A stretch of 64,000 nucleotides of DNA, from the NCBI GenBank assembly GCA_963777775.1, contig CAVZRL010000004.1, positions 34,195 to 98,194 of the forward strand. Reading direction: 5' to 3'. Numbering within the stretch: position 1 is the stretch's first letter; each line of letters begins with the position of its first letter. Both the position numbers and the translations under genes were made by a program. Under the pieces are notes generated by a model that was not told the DNA's origin, did not search any database, and saw only the letters and a program-made list of their open reading frames with translations. The DNA comes from WHSW01 sp963777775 (GTDB lineage Bacteria > Actinomycetota > Thermoleophilia > Solirubrobacterales > 70-9). Below, piece after piece: positions 8,098 through 15,068 of the stretch.

Positions 8098-9442
8098 CCG
8101 GGCGGGGCCGCCTCCGCAGCCGGGCGACGACGCCGCCGACGACCGCGAGATCGGCGCGGCGAGGCAGCAGCGAGCGCCAGCCCGAGCCGGTGAGGCGGAC
8201 GTAGATCGCCGCCGAGACCGCGCCGCCGGCGAGGAACGCCGCGGTCGCCGCCGCCGCGGCGCCCTCGGCGCCGAACGGCGCGATCAGCACCAGGTCGAGC
8301 GCGATCCCGACGATCAGCGAGACGATCAGCCCGACCGAGGAGAGACCGGGCGCGTTGGCGGCGGCGAGGCCGCTCGAGAAGACGGCGCTGGCCGCGAACC
8401 CGAGCGCGCCGGGGAGCAGGATCAAGAACGGCAGCGTCGCCGGTTCGAAGGCCTCGCCGAAGACGAGTGGGAGCAGGGGAGGGCCGAGCAGCGCGGCGAC
8501 GACGATCCCAATCGCCGTGATCAGGGCGACCGCCCGGAACGCACCGAGCGTCCGCCCCGCCCGCAGGTGGTGGCCGCTTCCGGCGACCACCGGCAGCACG
8601 GCCCAGGAGGCCGCGTTGGGCACGTAGAGCAGGACCTCGGAGGCGTTGACGGCGACCGCGTAGATCCCGAGCACCGCCTCCGAGGCGATCAGCGCGAGGA
8701 AAATCTGGTCGACGCGGAAGTTGAGAAAACGCGACAGCGTGCCGACCCAGGCCCGGACTCCAAAGTGCACCGACTCGGCGAGTAGCGGCAGGCTTGCGGG
8801 GCCCGGGCGCACGTCGCGAATCGAGACGACCAGCATCAGCACGGCGCCGAACAGGGCCGCCGCCGCCCAGGCGATCGTCGCCGTCGAGACGGTGAGGCCG
8901 GGGCCGACGACCATGAACGCGATCAGCAGCGTGTAGCTCCAAGGCAGGGCGGTGGCGCAGACCGCGGCGGCGAGGAAGCGGCTGCAGCCGAACATGAACG
9001 CCAATGCGGCCTCGGAGAGCGCGGTGCCGAAGATGCCGAGCGCCAGCGCGACCAACTCGGGCGTGTCGAGGCCCTCGGGCCGCGCACCCTCGAAGACGAG
9101 CAGCGCGCCGACGGCGATCGCCGCGCCGACCAGCGCCCCGACGGCCGAGAAGAGGATCACGTTGGTCAGCAGCGACCTGCGCTCCTCGGGCCGTTGGGCG
9201 GCGAACACGGTCGTCGCCTCCCAGACTCCGAGCGCGATCACCCGCGAGGTGACCATCGCGACGACGATGAAGAAGGCGACCGTGCCTCGGCCGGTGGGCC
9301 CGAGCGCGCGCGCCAGCAAGAGGACCGAGATGAAGTAGCCGGCCGCCCCGAGCAGCTGTTGACCGACCATCAGGGTCGATCCCGAGGCGATCGTGTGGGT
9401 TCCCTTCGGCTGCTCGGCGGAACCGCCCGCCTCGTCCTTCAT
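8090..9442 (-). CDS. Polysaccharide flippase (Wzx/MATE-like membrane protein)
   Basis: This is a 450-residue protein with about 12-14 hydrophobic segments and few charged loops, typical of the oligosaccharide-flippase (MOP) superfamily. Early features are GSTLMVGQQLLGAAGY and an ARALGPTGRG motif, the usual first-helix/loop signature of O-antigen and teichoic-acid flippases. It would move lipid-linked glycan units across the membrane. ATG at 9442 is chosen because a TAGCTT -10 element lies 7 nt upstream and the stretch before it is not protein-like; a longer frame to 9538 is open but unlikely. It lies just downstream of a GHL15-like gene on the same strand and converges on thrS with an 8-base overlap. 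Confidence 0.85.
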   Translation of the reverse strand: MKDEAGGSAEQPKGTHTIASGSTLMVGQQLLGAAGYFISVLLLARALGPTGRGTVAFFIVVAMVTSRVIALGVWEATTVFAAQRPEERRSLLTNVILFSAVGALVGAAIAVGALLVFEGARPEGLDTPELVALALGIFGTALSEAALAFMFGCSRFLAAAVCATALPWSYTLLIAFMVVGPGLTVSTATIAWAAAALFGAVLMLVVSIRDVRPGPASLPLLAESVHFGVRAWVGTLSRFLNFRVDQIFLALIASEAVLGIYAVAVNASEVLLYVPNAASWAVLPVVAGSGHHLRAGRTLGAFRAVALITAIGIVVAALLGPPLLPLVFGEAFEPATLPFLILLPGALGFAASAVFSSGLAAANAPGLSSVGLIVSLIVGIALDLVLIAPFGAEGAAAAATAAFLAGGAVSAAIYVRLTGSGWRSLLPRRADLAVVGGVVARLRRRPRPAT

Positions 9443-9449
9443 CGCGGCG

Positions 9450-9455
9450 AAGCTA
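9450..9455 (-). promoter_or_regulatory. Candidate -10 element of leaderless flippase mRNA
   Basis: On the minus strand TAGCTT ends 7 nt before the ATG at 9442 and includes the TAG stop of the upstream gene (9453-9455). The flippase may therefore have its own transcript as well as read-through. Confidence 0.4.
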
Positions 9456-10667
9456 GCGCACGTACACGTCGCCAGAACGGGCCTGGAGCGCAAAGCTGAG
9501 GGCCGTTTCGCCGGCGAGGTTCGTGTGTGGGCTGTCAAAGCTCACGGTCGCGGTCCGGCCGCCCGGTGGATTGACGGCCACCGCGCCGCGCGCGAAGTCG
9601 CGCCGCCAGAGCCCGTTTGCGAGCTCGCGACGAGGGCCGGTCGCGGGGCCGGGATCGACCTGCCAGCCGCGCCAGTAACCCGACCCTCCGACGCCTGGCG
9701 GGTCGGCTCGGAAGTCGGACTCGATCGCGTCGCGCCCGGTGCGGACGAGGAAGTAGTTGGCGAGCTCGTAGCGGGCCTCAGCGACGGTCTCCAGCTCGGG
9801 CCCTAGCAGGACCCGCTTGCCGAGCCCGTGCAGCCAGTCGATGTGCTCGAGCAGCGTCTCATAGCCGTACTGGCCGTCGCCGGCGACGATCCCGGAGTCG
9901 TTGAAGCCGCGCTCGAGCTCGATCCAGTCCGCGGCCTCGTTCTGGCGCCGGACCTCGGGGTCGGAGTGGCTCAGCCACCAGAGGGAGTTGTGCATGATCT
10001 GGACCCGTGGGAACGCCCTACGGATCTGCTCGAGGAACTCGACCATGTACACCTGCCACGCCTGCTCGTCGATCGTCGACCCGGTCCGGGGGTCGAGCGG
10101 ACTGGCCGGGCTCGCGTCGCCATGGGAGACGTGGAGCTCGAGGTTGACGTCATCGACGAAGATGCCCACGTAGCCGCGCCCGCGCGGGTCCTTGCGCCTG
10201 CTGCGCGCGAAGGTGCGCTTGGCCTGTGCGATCCAGTGGTTGCGCCAGCTCGGGTTGCCGATATCGGCGGCGTACTGGGGACAGCCGGACCCGGTGCACT
10301 CAAAGGGGATGTAGAGCGGCTGGCCGAGCGCGTCCCGGAGGCGCCACTCGGGGTGCTTTGCGAGCAGGCGCGAGTGGCTCGAGGCGTAGATCGCGTAGAG
10401 GTCCTTGTAGAAGAACGCCGGCGGCGGTCGCCACGGCATCGCCTCGTCTTCGAAGAACCGCGAGTAGCCCCGGATCTGGAAGTAGTGGCGGCGGATCCAC
10501 CGCTTTCGCTTGCCGCTGGGGTCGGTGAGGAAGCGATCGAACTCCGCGGTCGCGTTGCGGACCAGCCGCGGCTGGTTGCCGTCCGCCTGGTCGACGTCGG
10601 CGGGCGCCGAGCCGCAGCCGCAGGCCGCGGCGGCGACGGCGAGGATCGGGATCAGTCGCAGCCCCAT
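9453..10667 (-). CDS. Secreted putative glycoside hydrolase (GHL15-like), probable lipoprotein
   Basis: This is a 404-residue exported protein. The N-terminus is a short positive region, a hydrophobic segment and an AAAAC lipobox-like end near residue 16, so it may be a lipoprotein. The body resembles the hypothetical glycosyl hydrolase family 15 (GHL15, a TIM-barrel family): YVGIFVDDVN with two candidate catalytic Asp residues, HNSLWWLSHSD, and IELERGFNDSG with candidate Glu residues. A second protein of the same architecture is encoded at 28624-29835. It lies upstream of a flippase gene, so it probably trims or remodels an exported glycan. Substrate and activity are unproven. Confidence 0.75.
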   Translation of the reverse strand: MGLRLIPILAVAAAACGCGSAPADVDQADGNQPRLVRNATAEFDRFLTDPSGKRKRWIRRHYFQIRGYSRFFEDEAMPWRPPPAFFYKDLYAIYASSHSRLLAKHPEWRLRDALGQPLYIPFECTGSGCPQYAADIGNPSWRNHWIAQAKRTFARSRRKDPRGRGYVGIFVDDVNLELHVSHGDASPASPLDPRTGSTIDEQAWQVYMVEFLEQIRRAFPRVQIMHNSLWWLSHSDPEVRRQNEAADWIELERGFNDSGIVAGDGQYGYETLLEHIDWLHGLGKRVLLGPELETVAEARYELANYFLVRTGRDAIESDFRADPPGVGGSGYWRGWQVDPGPATGPRRELANGLWRRDFARGAVAVNPPGGRTATVSFDSPHTNLAGETALSFALQARSGDVYVR

Positions 10668-10711
10668 GCCGATCCGCGGATGCTAGATCAGCCCACCCGC
10701 CCGGGTTCCGC

Positions 10712-10717
10712 TAACAA
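10712..10717 (+). promoter_or_regulatory. Candidate -10 element of the GNAT gene
   Basis: TAACAA (within TAACAAT) lies 9 nt before ATG 10727 without a Shine-Dalgarno sequence. It sits in the 59-base divergent gap to the GHL15-like gene, which has its own TAGCAT about 12 nt from its ATG on the other strand. Confidence 0.4.
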
Positions 10718-10726
10718 TCCCGCGGC

Positions 10727-11815
10727 ATGACCGAGATCCGAGCGATGACCGCAGAGGACCTGGCGGAGGTGACCGGGCTGCTCGACACCCACCTTCCGGA
10801 GTGGGGCGGCGACCGCGAGCTGCTCCGCGCGACGATGGTCGAGCACCCCTGGGCCGACCCCGAGCTCAGCTCACTGGTCGCGGTCGACGAGCAGGGAGCG
10901 ATCGTGGGCTTCATCGGTGCCCAGGCCCGGCGCCTGGTCTTCGACGGCCGTCCGCTTCGCGGCCTCTGCTGCTCGCACCTTGTCGTCGTGCCCGACCGCC
11001 GCGGCAGCGCGGCCGGGGCACTGCTGCTGGGGCGCCTGCTGGCCGGGCCGCAGGACCTGACCTGGTCCGACAGCGCGATCCCGATCGTCGCGCGGATGTG
11101 GCGCACGTTCGGCGGCGAGCTCGACCACGCCCGGGTATGTGACTGGATGCTGGTCCTGCGCCCCGCCGGCTGGGTCGGGTCCTGGGCCGGCTCGGTGGCC
11201 GCCCGGCGCCGGATCGACCGCGACCTGATCCCGGTCGGCTCGTTCCCGTTCAGCGCCCTCGCCCGGCTGCGGCCGGGGAGCGGCGAGATGATCTGGGAGG
11301 AGGGGGAGATCCGGCGCGCGAGCGGGCCGGTGGCCGGCCTCAGCGGCGAGGACGCGAGCGCTGAACAGATCGTCGCAGAGCTGCCCGCGATCTCGGCCCG
11401 GACCAGGTTCCGGGTCGAATACGACGCCGAGCACCTCGAGCACCAGCTCGGCCAGATCCGGGCTCGTTCAGGCGAGCTGGTCTGCCGGCTGGTGCGGTTG
11501 AACGGGAGCCCGATCGGCTGGTACGCGTACCTGCCACGACGCGCTGCCGCGAGCCGCGTGCTCTGCCTGGCGGGCACCGAGCGCCATCTCGACCTGGTGC
11601 TCGGCGAGCTGGTCGAGCACGCCCGAGGGGGCGGCAGCAGGGTGCTCGCCGGGCGCCTGGAGCCGCACCTGGACGGACCCTTGCGCCGGCGCCTGGCGGC
11701 GATCGGCATCGTCCGCGACTCGGTCGTGCACGCGGCCGACCCGGAGCTGCGGGCGGCGCTCGCGACCGGCTCGGCGCTTCTCACCCAGCTCGACGGCGAG
11801 TGGTTTCTCGTCTGA
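10727..11815 (+). CDS. GNAT-family acyltransferase
   Basis: This is a 362-residue protein. The first ~150 residues show the GNAT core: MTEIRAMTAEDLAEV start, a SLVAVDEQGAIVGFIG strand pair and an acetyl-CoA-binding-like LVVVPDRRGSAAGALLLG segment. The second half has a weaker, possibly tandem GNAT-like fold with a lower-complexity C-terminus. GNAT enzymes move acyl groups from acyl-CoA to amines. It stands between divergent glycan genes and the infC operon, so context does not define the substrate. It has its own candidate leaderless promoter. Confidence 0.7.
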   Translation: MTEIRAMTAEDLAEVTGLLDTHLPEWGGDRELLRATMVEHPWADPELSSLVAVDEQGAIVGFIGAQARRLVFDGRPLRGLCCSHLVVVPDRRGSAAGALLLGRLLAGPQDLTWSDSAIPIVARMWRTFGGELDHARVCDWMLVLRPAGWVGSWAGSVAARRRIDRDLIPVGSFPFSALARLRPGSGEMIWEEGEIRRASGPVAGLSGEDASAEQIVAELPAISARTRFRVEYDAEHLEHQLGQIRARSGELVCRLVRLNGSPIGWYAYLPRRAAASRVLCLAGTERHLDLVLGELVEHARGGGSRVLAGRLEPHLDGPLRRRLAAIGIVRDSVVHAADPELRAALATGSALLTQLDGEWFLV

Positions 11816-11819
11816 CCTC

Positions 11820-11825
11820 TATACT
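11820..11825 (+). promoter_or_regulatory. -10 element (TATACT) of the infC operon leader
   Basis: TATACT is the best -10 hexamer seen in the window. It is 8 nt ahead of ATG 11834 and 128 bp ahead of the infC start, so the infC-rpmI-rplT message should have a leader of about 120 nt. Confidence 0.55.
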
Positions 11826-11833
11826 GGCGGGCA

Positions 11834-11866
11834 ATGACGGGCACCCAGATCAGCGCGCAGCGATAG
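11834..11866 (+). CDS. Possible 10-residue leader peptide upstream of infC
   Basis: This is a mini-ORF MTGTQISAQR starting 8 nt after the TATACT -10 element, so it would be translated from the very 5' end of the transcript. It is too short for homology. Its position, at the head of a ~120 nt leader before an IF3/L35/L20 operon, would suit a translational attenuator, but I see no intrinsic terminator between it and infC. It could also be chance. Confidence 0.3.
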   Translation: MTGTQISAQR

Positions 11867-11952
11867 CGCCTGCCGCTCCCTTGCTCGCCCGTCTCGCCCT
11901 CCGAACCGACCGCATCTAGCTTGACGCTCCGCGCCGGCTCGAGCTCTACCTA
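11867..11952 (+). promoter_or_regulatory. 5' leader of infC-rpmI-rplT
   Basis: This pyrimidine-rich stretch of 86 nt runs between the mini-ORF and the infC GTG. It contains a TTGACG at 11921-11926 and short dyads (GAGCTC repeated around 11940). In other bacteria this operon is autoregulated by L20 binding to its leader or by IF3 through its own start codon. No L20-type pseudoknot could be assigned by eye. Confidence 0.3.
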
Positions 11953-12582
11953 GTGCCGGTCCCGAGGCGGTTCGACCGCAAGCCCCCGGAGCGCGACCCA
12001 ACGCGGATCAACGAGCGGATCCGGGTCAGCGAGGTGCGCCTCGTTGACGAGGACGGGAGCCAGATCGGCGTGATCAAGACCGACGACGCGCTGCGGATGG
12101 CCCAGGAGCGCGACCTCGACCTGGTCGAGGTCGCCGCTGACTCCAGCCCGCCGGTGGCGCGGCTGCTCGACTACTCCAAGTACAAGTACGAGCAGGAGCA
12201 GAAGGCGAAGGCCGCGCGCAAGCACCAGCAGCAGGTCAACGTGCGCGAGATAAAGCTGCGACCGAAGATCGCCGACCACGACTACGAGACGAAGCGTGGC
12301 CACGTCGAGCGCTTCCTGCGCCAGCAGGACAAGGTCAAGGTGACGATCATGTTCCGCGGCCGTGAGCAGGCGCATCCCGAGCGCGGACGGGTGCTCCTCG
12401 ATCGGCTCTACGAGGACGTCGGCGAGCTGGCGACGATCGAGCAGGCCCCGCAGCAGGAGGGACGCAACATGCACATGATGCTGGCGCCCTCGCGGGAGAG
12501 CGCCGCCCGGGCCCGTGAAGAGCGCGAGCAGCGCGCCGCGGCCGGCGACGACGCCCCGGCGGCAGCGGACTCCCAGGGCTGA
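11953..12582 (+). CDS. infC: Translation initiation factor IF-3
   Basis: This 209-residue protein with GTG start encodes IF3, which binds the 30S subunit and proofreads start-codon selection. The N-domain carries NERIRVSEVRLVDEDG and LVEVAADSSPPVARLLDYSKY. The C-domain carries VNVREIKLRPKIADHDYETK and MFRGRE. A poorly conserved Ala/Glu-rich tail follows, as is common in high-GC actinobacteria. The short basic N-terminal extension before INERI is usual. It is followed 47 bases later by rpmI and then rplT, the classical ribosomal cluster. The non-AUG start may serve IF3 autocontrol. Confidence 0.96.
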   Translation: MPVPRRFDRKPPERDPTRINERIRVSEVRLVDEDGSQIGVIKTDDALRMAQERDLDLVEVAADSSPPVARLLDYSKYKYEQEQKAKAARKHQQQVNVREIKLRPKIADHDYETKRGHVERFLRQQDKVKVTIMFRGREQAHPERGRVLLDRLYEDVGELATIEQAPQQEGRNMHMMLAPSRESAARAREEREQRAAAGDDAPAAADSQG

Positions 12583-12629
12583 TCTTCGCCCCGAGTGGCG
12601 CGGCGCGTCTGCTTCAATAGTCGGCCCCG

Positions 12630-12830
12630 ATGCCGAAGATGAAGACCCATTCGGGCGCCAAGAAGCGCTTTCGCAAGACCGCCACCGGCAAGCTGCGCGG
12701 GCGGCGCGCCTACTCGAGCCACATCCTCGAGAAGAAGTCGCCGAAGCGCAAGCGGCGGATGGCGAAGCCGGTCGAGATCGCTCCAGCCGACACCCGGCGG
12801 GTCCGCAAGCTGCTCGGGAGCGACAAGTGA
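12630..12830 (+). CDS. rpmI: 50S ribosomal protein L35
   Basis: This 66-residue, highly basic protein begins MPKMKTHSGAKKRF, has an internal GKLRGRRAYSSHI segment, and ends with a short Lys-rich tail, all typical of bL35. It assembles into the large subunit. It lies between infC and rplT; its TGA overlaps the GTG start of rplT (GTGA), so the two are coupled. The start ATG 12630 has no good Shine-Dalgarno sequence but has AT-rich CAATAGT 8 nt upstream, so a second internal leaderless transcript is possible. Confidence 0.96.
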   Translation: MPKMKTHSGAKKRFRKTATGKLRGRRAYSSHILEKKSPKRKRRMAKPVEIAPADTRRVRKLLGSDK

Positions 12831-13186
12831 GCCGGGCCACGAACGCCGTCGCCCGCAAGCGGCGCAAGAAGAAGGTCCTGCGCCAGGCGAAGGGGTACTG
12901 GGGCCGCAAGCACTCCAGCTACCGGCTCGCGAACGAGCAGCTGATGCGCTCGGGCCAGTACGCCTACCGCGACCGGCGCCGGCGCAAGCGCGAGCTGCGA
13001 CGGCTGTGGATCGTGCGGATCAACGCCGCTGCACGGCGCGAGGGGATGACCTACTCAGAGCTGATCCACGGCCTCTCGGAGGCCGGGGTCGAGGTGAACC
13101 GCAAGATGCTCGCCGACATCGCGGTTCGCGACCCGGAGGCGTTTCGCCGATTTGCCGAGCAAGCCCGGGAGGCCGTGGCGGCCTGA
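12827..13186 (+). CDS. rplT: 50S ribosomal protein L20
   Basis: This 119-residue protein from GTG 12827 has the hallmark basic N-terminus (ARKRRKKKVLRQAKGYWGRK), then YAYRDRRRRKRELRRLWI and INAAARREGMTYSELIHGL of bL20. It is essential for early 50S assembly. The GTG overlaps the rpmI stop by three bases; the frame is also open further upstream, but homology starts here. An intrinsic terminator follows 29 bases after the stop. Confidence 0.96.
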   Translation: MSRATNAVARKRRKKKVLRQAKGYWGRKHSSYRLANEQLMRSGQYAYRDRRRRKRELRRLWIVRINAAARREGMTYSELIHGLSEAGVEVNRKMLADIAVRDPEAFRRFAEQAREAVAA

Positions 13187-13215
13187 GCCAGCTCGACCGC
13201 CGACCAGACTTCACC

Positions 13216-13239
13216 GGGCGCCCAGCGGGCGCCCTTTTT
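13216..13239 (+). terminator. Rho-independent terminator of the infC operon
   Basis: A perfect 8-bp GC stem (GGGCGCCC, loop AGC, GGGCGCCC) is followed by TTTTTGTTGT. It lies between rplT and the methyltransferase start at 13248 and is the only textbook intrinsic terminator seen in the window. Confidence 0.92.
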
Positions 13240-13247
13240 GTTGTCCG

Positions 13248-13922
13248 ATGATCACCAGCCCAGACAACCCGAAACTGAAGCTGATCCGCAAGCTCGCCGA
13301 CCGCCGGCATCGCTCGCGGACCGGCCTGTTCGTCGCCGAGGGCGAGGACCTGGTCGCGGCCGCGCGGGCGGCGGGCCACGAGCCGGAGCTGGTTCTGCGC
13401 GGGGGAATCGACGTCGATCAGAGGCTGCTCGACTCGGTCAGCGCGCTCGGCTCCGGGACCAGGGTGATCGCCGTCTACCCGCAGCTCTGGGCAGAGCCGG
13501 CCGCCGGCTCGTGCGTCTACCTGCACGCGGTCGCCGATCCGCGCAACGTGGGCGCGATCATCCGCACCACCGAGGCGCTGGTCGAGGCGGTGCTGGTGCT
13601 CGGCCCTGGCTGCGCCGACCCGTACTCCGGGCACGCCGTGCGGGCGAGCATGGGCTCGATCTTCAGCCAGCCGGTCGCCCGCGGCGCGATCGACGAAACC
13701 CCGGCGCCGCGGGTGGCGCTGGTCGCGCACGGCGGCGAGGTGCCGGTCGGCCCCGTGCCGGCGACCGTCTGTCTCGGCGCCGAGCGCGAGGGGCTGCCGG
13801 ACCGGGTCCTGGCCCGTTGTCAGCGGCGCTGGACGATCCCGTTGCGAAGCGGGGGTGCGGAGTCGCTGAACGTCGCCGCCGCGGCGGCGATCGCCTTGGG
13901 ACGGATATCGTCGGCCGCCTGA
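13248..13922 (+). CDS. TrmH/SpoU-family RNA 2'-O-methyltransferase
   Basis: This 224-residue SPOUT protein resembles the short TsnR/RlmB-like enzymes. N-terminal substrate-binding part: SPDNPKLKLIRKLADRRHR and FVAEGEDL. The SpoU core has the three motifs: ADPRNVGAIIRTTEAL, VCLGAEREGLPD and IPLRSGGAESLNVAAAAAIAL, which form the knotted S-adenosylmethionine site. It should methylate a ribose in 23S rRNA or tRNA. ATG 13248 is chosen because the frame upstream runs through the rplT end and the terminator. The stop overlaps the pheS start by one base, and this gene upstream of pheST is a recurrent arrangement. Confidence 0.9.
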   Translation: MITSPDNPKLKLIRKLADRRHRSRTGLFVAEGEDLVAAARAAGHEPELVLRGGIDVDQRLLDSVSALGSGTRVIAVYPQLWAEPAAGSCVYLHAVADPRNVGAIIRTTEALVEAVLVLGPGCADPYSGHAVRASMGSIFSQPVARGAIDETPAPRVALVAHGGEVPVGPVPATVCLGAEREGLPDRVLARCQRRWTIPLRSGGAESLNVAAAAAIALGRISSAA

Positions 13923-15028
13923 TGTCGGAGCGGATCGACACCCTGCGCGCCGAGGCCTCCGCGGCGATCGCCGCCGCGCTCGACGCCGACGAGCTCGAGC
14001 AGCTGCGGGTCCGCTATCTCGGCCGCAAGTCCGAGCTGACCGCGATCCTGAGGGGGATCGCCGAGCTCGAACCCGCCGAGCGCGGGCCGGTCGGGGCGGC
14101 GGCAAACGCCGTCCGCGAGGCGCTCGAGGCCGAGCTCGGAGGGCGTCGGGCGGAGCTCGAGGCGGCCGAGGTCGAGCGCTCGCTGGGCGCCGAGACGATC
14201 GACGTGACCCTGCCCGGGACGCCGCCGGTCGCGGTCGGCCATCTGCACCTGCTGACGCGCACCCGGCGCGAGATCGAGGACGTCTTCGTCGGGCTCGGCT
14301 ACCAGGTGCTCGAAGGCCCCGAGATCGAGCTCGACTACTACAACTTCACCGCTCTCAACCATCCGCCGGGGCACCCGGCGCGCCAGACCCAGGACAGCTT
14401 CTACGTCGATCCGCGCACCCTCGCGGAAGGGATCCTGACCGAGGCCGGGCTCCCGCCCGGGCCGAGCGACGTGCTCCTGCGCACCCACACCTCACCGATG
14501 CAGGTGCGCGCGATGGAGGCCCAGGAGCCGCCGATCTTCATCATCGTCCCCGGGGCTGCGTACCGGCGAGACACGATCGACGCCACGCACCTGCCGATGT
14601 TCCACCAGGTCGAGGGCCTGGCGGTCGCCGAGGGGATCTCGCTCGCCGACCTCGCGGGGACGCTCGAGCACGCGGCGCAGGCGCTGTTCGGCCCCGAGCG
14701 CCGCACCCGGCTGAAGCCGGACTACTTCCCGTTCACCGAGCCGTCGGTGCAGGTCGACGTCTCGTGCTTTGCCTGCGACGGCTCGGGCCGGCTCGCCGAC
14801 GGCGGTCGCGACCCGCTCTGCAAGGGCAGCGGCTGGATCGAGATCCTCGGCGCCGGGATGGTGGACCCGAACGTGTTCGGGTTCGTCGGCGGCGAATACG
14901 ACCGCGAGACCACGCAGGGGTTCGCGTTCGGGATGGGAATCGAGCGGATCGCGATGCTCAAGCACGGGATCCCGGACCTGCGGCTGTTCTTCGAGAACGA
15001 CGTCCGCTTCCTGGAGCAGTTCGCATGA
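13922..15028 (+). CDS. pheS: Phenylalanyl-tRNA synthetase alpha subunit
   Basis: This is a 368-residue class II synthetase subunit. A coiled-coil N-terminal arm is followed by the catalytic domain with HPPGHPARQTQDSFY (motif 1 region), LRTHTSPMQ, a motif 2 stretch around GAAYRRDTIDATH, a FTEPSVQVDVSC region with extra Cys residues, and GFAFGMGIERIAMLK (motif 3). It pairs with PheT to charge tRNA-Phe. The ATG shares one base with the methyltransferase stop. pheT begins 40 bases after its stop. Confidence 0.96.
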   Translation: MSERIDTLRAEASAAIAAALDADELEQLRVRYLGRKSELTAILRGIAELEPAERGPVGAAANAVREALEAELGGRRAELEAAEVERSLGAETIDVTLPGTPPVAVGHLHLLTRTRREIEDVFVGLGYQVLEGPEIELDYYNFTALNHPPGHPARQTQDSFYVDPRTLAEGILTEAGLPPGPSDVLLRTHTSPMQVRAMEAQEPPIFIIVPGAAYRRDTIDATHLPMFHQVEGLAVAEGISLADLAGTLEHAAQALFGPERRTRLKPDYFPFTEPSVQVDVSCFACDGSGRLADGGRDPLCKGSGWIEILGAGMVDPNVFGFVGGEYDRETTQGFAFGMGIERIAMLKHGIPDLRLFFENDVRFLEQFA

Positions 15029-15068
15029 GCTCGTCGCGTGTCGCGCGTCGCGCGCTCGGGGGGCTGCC

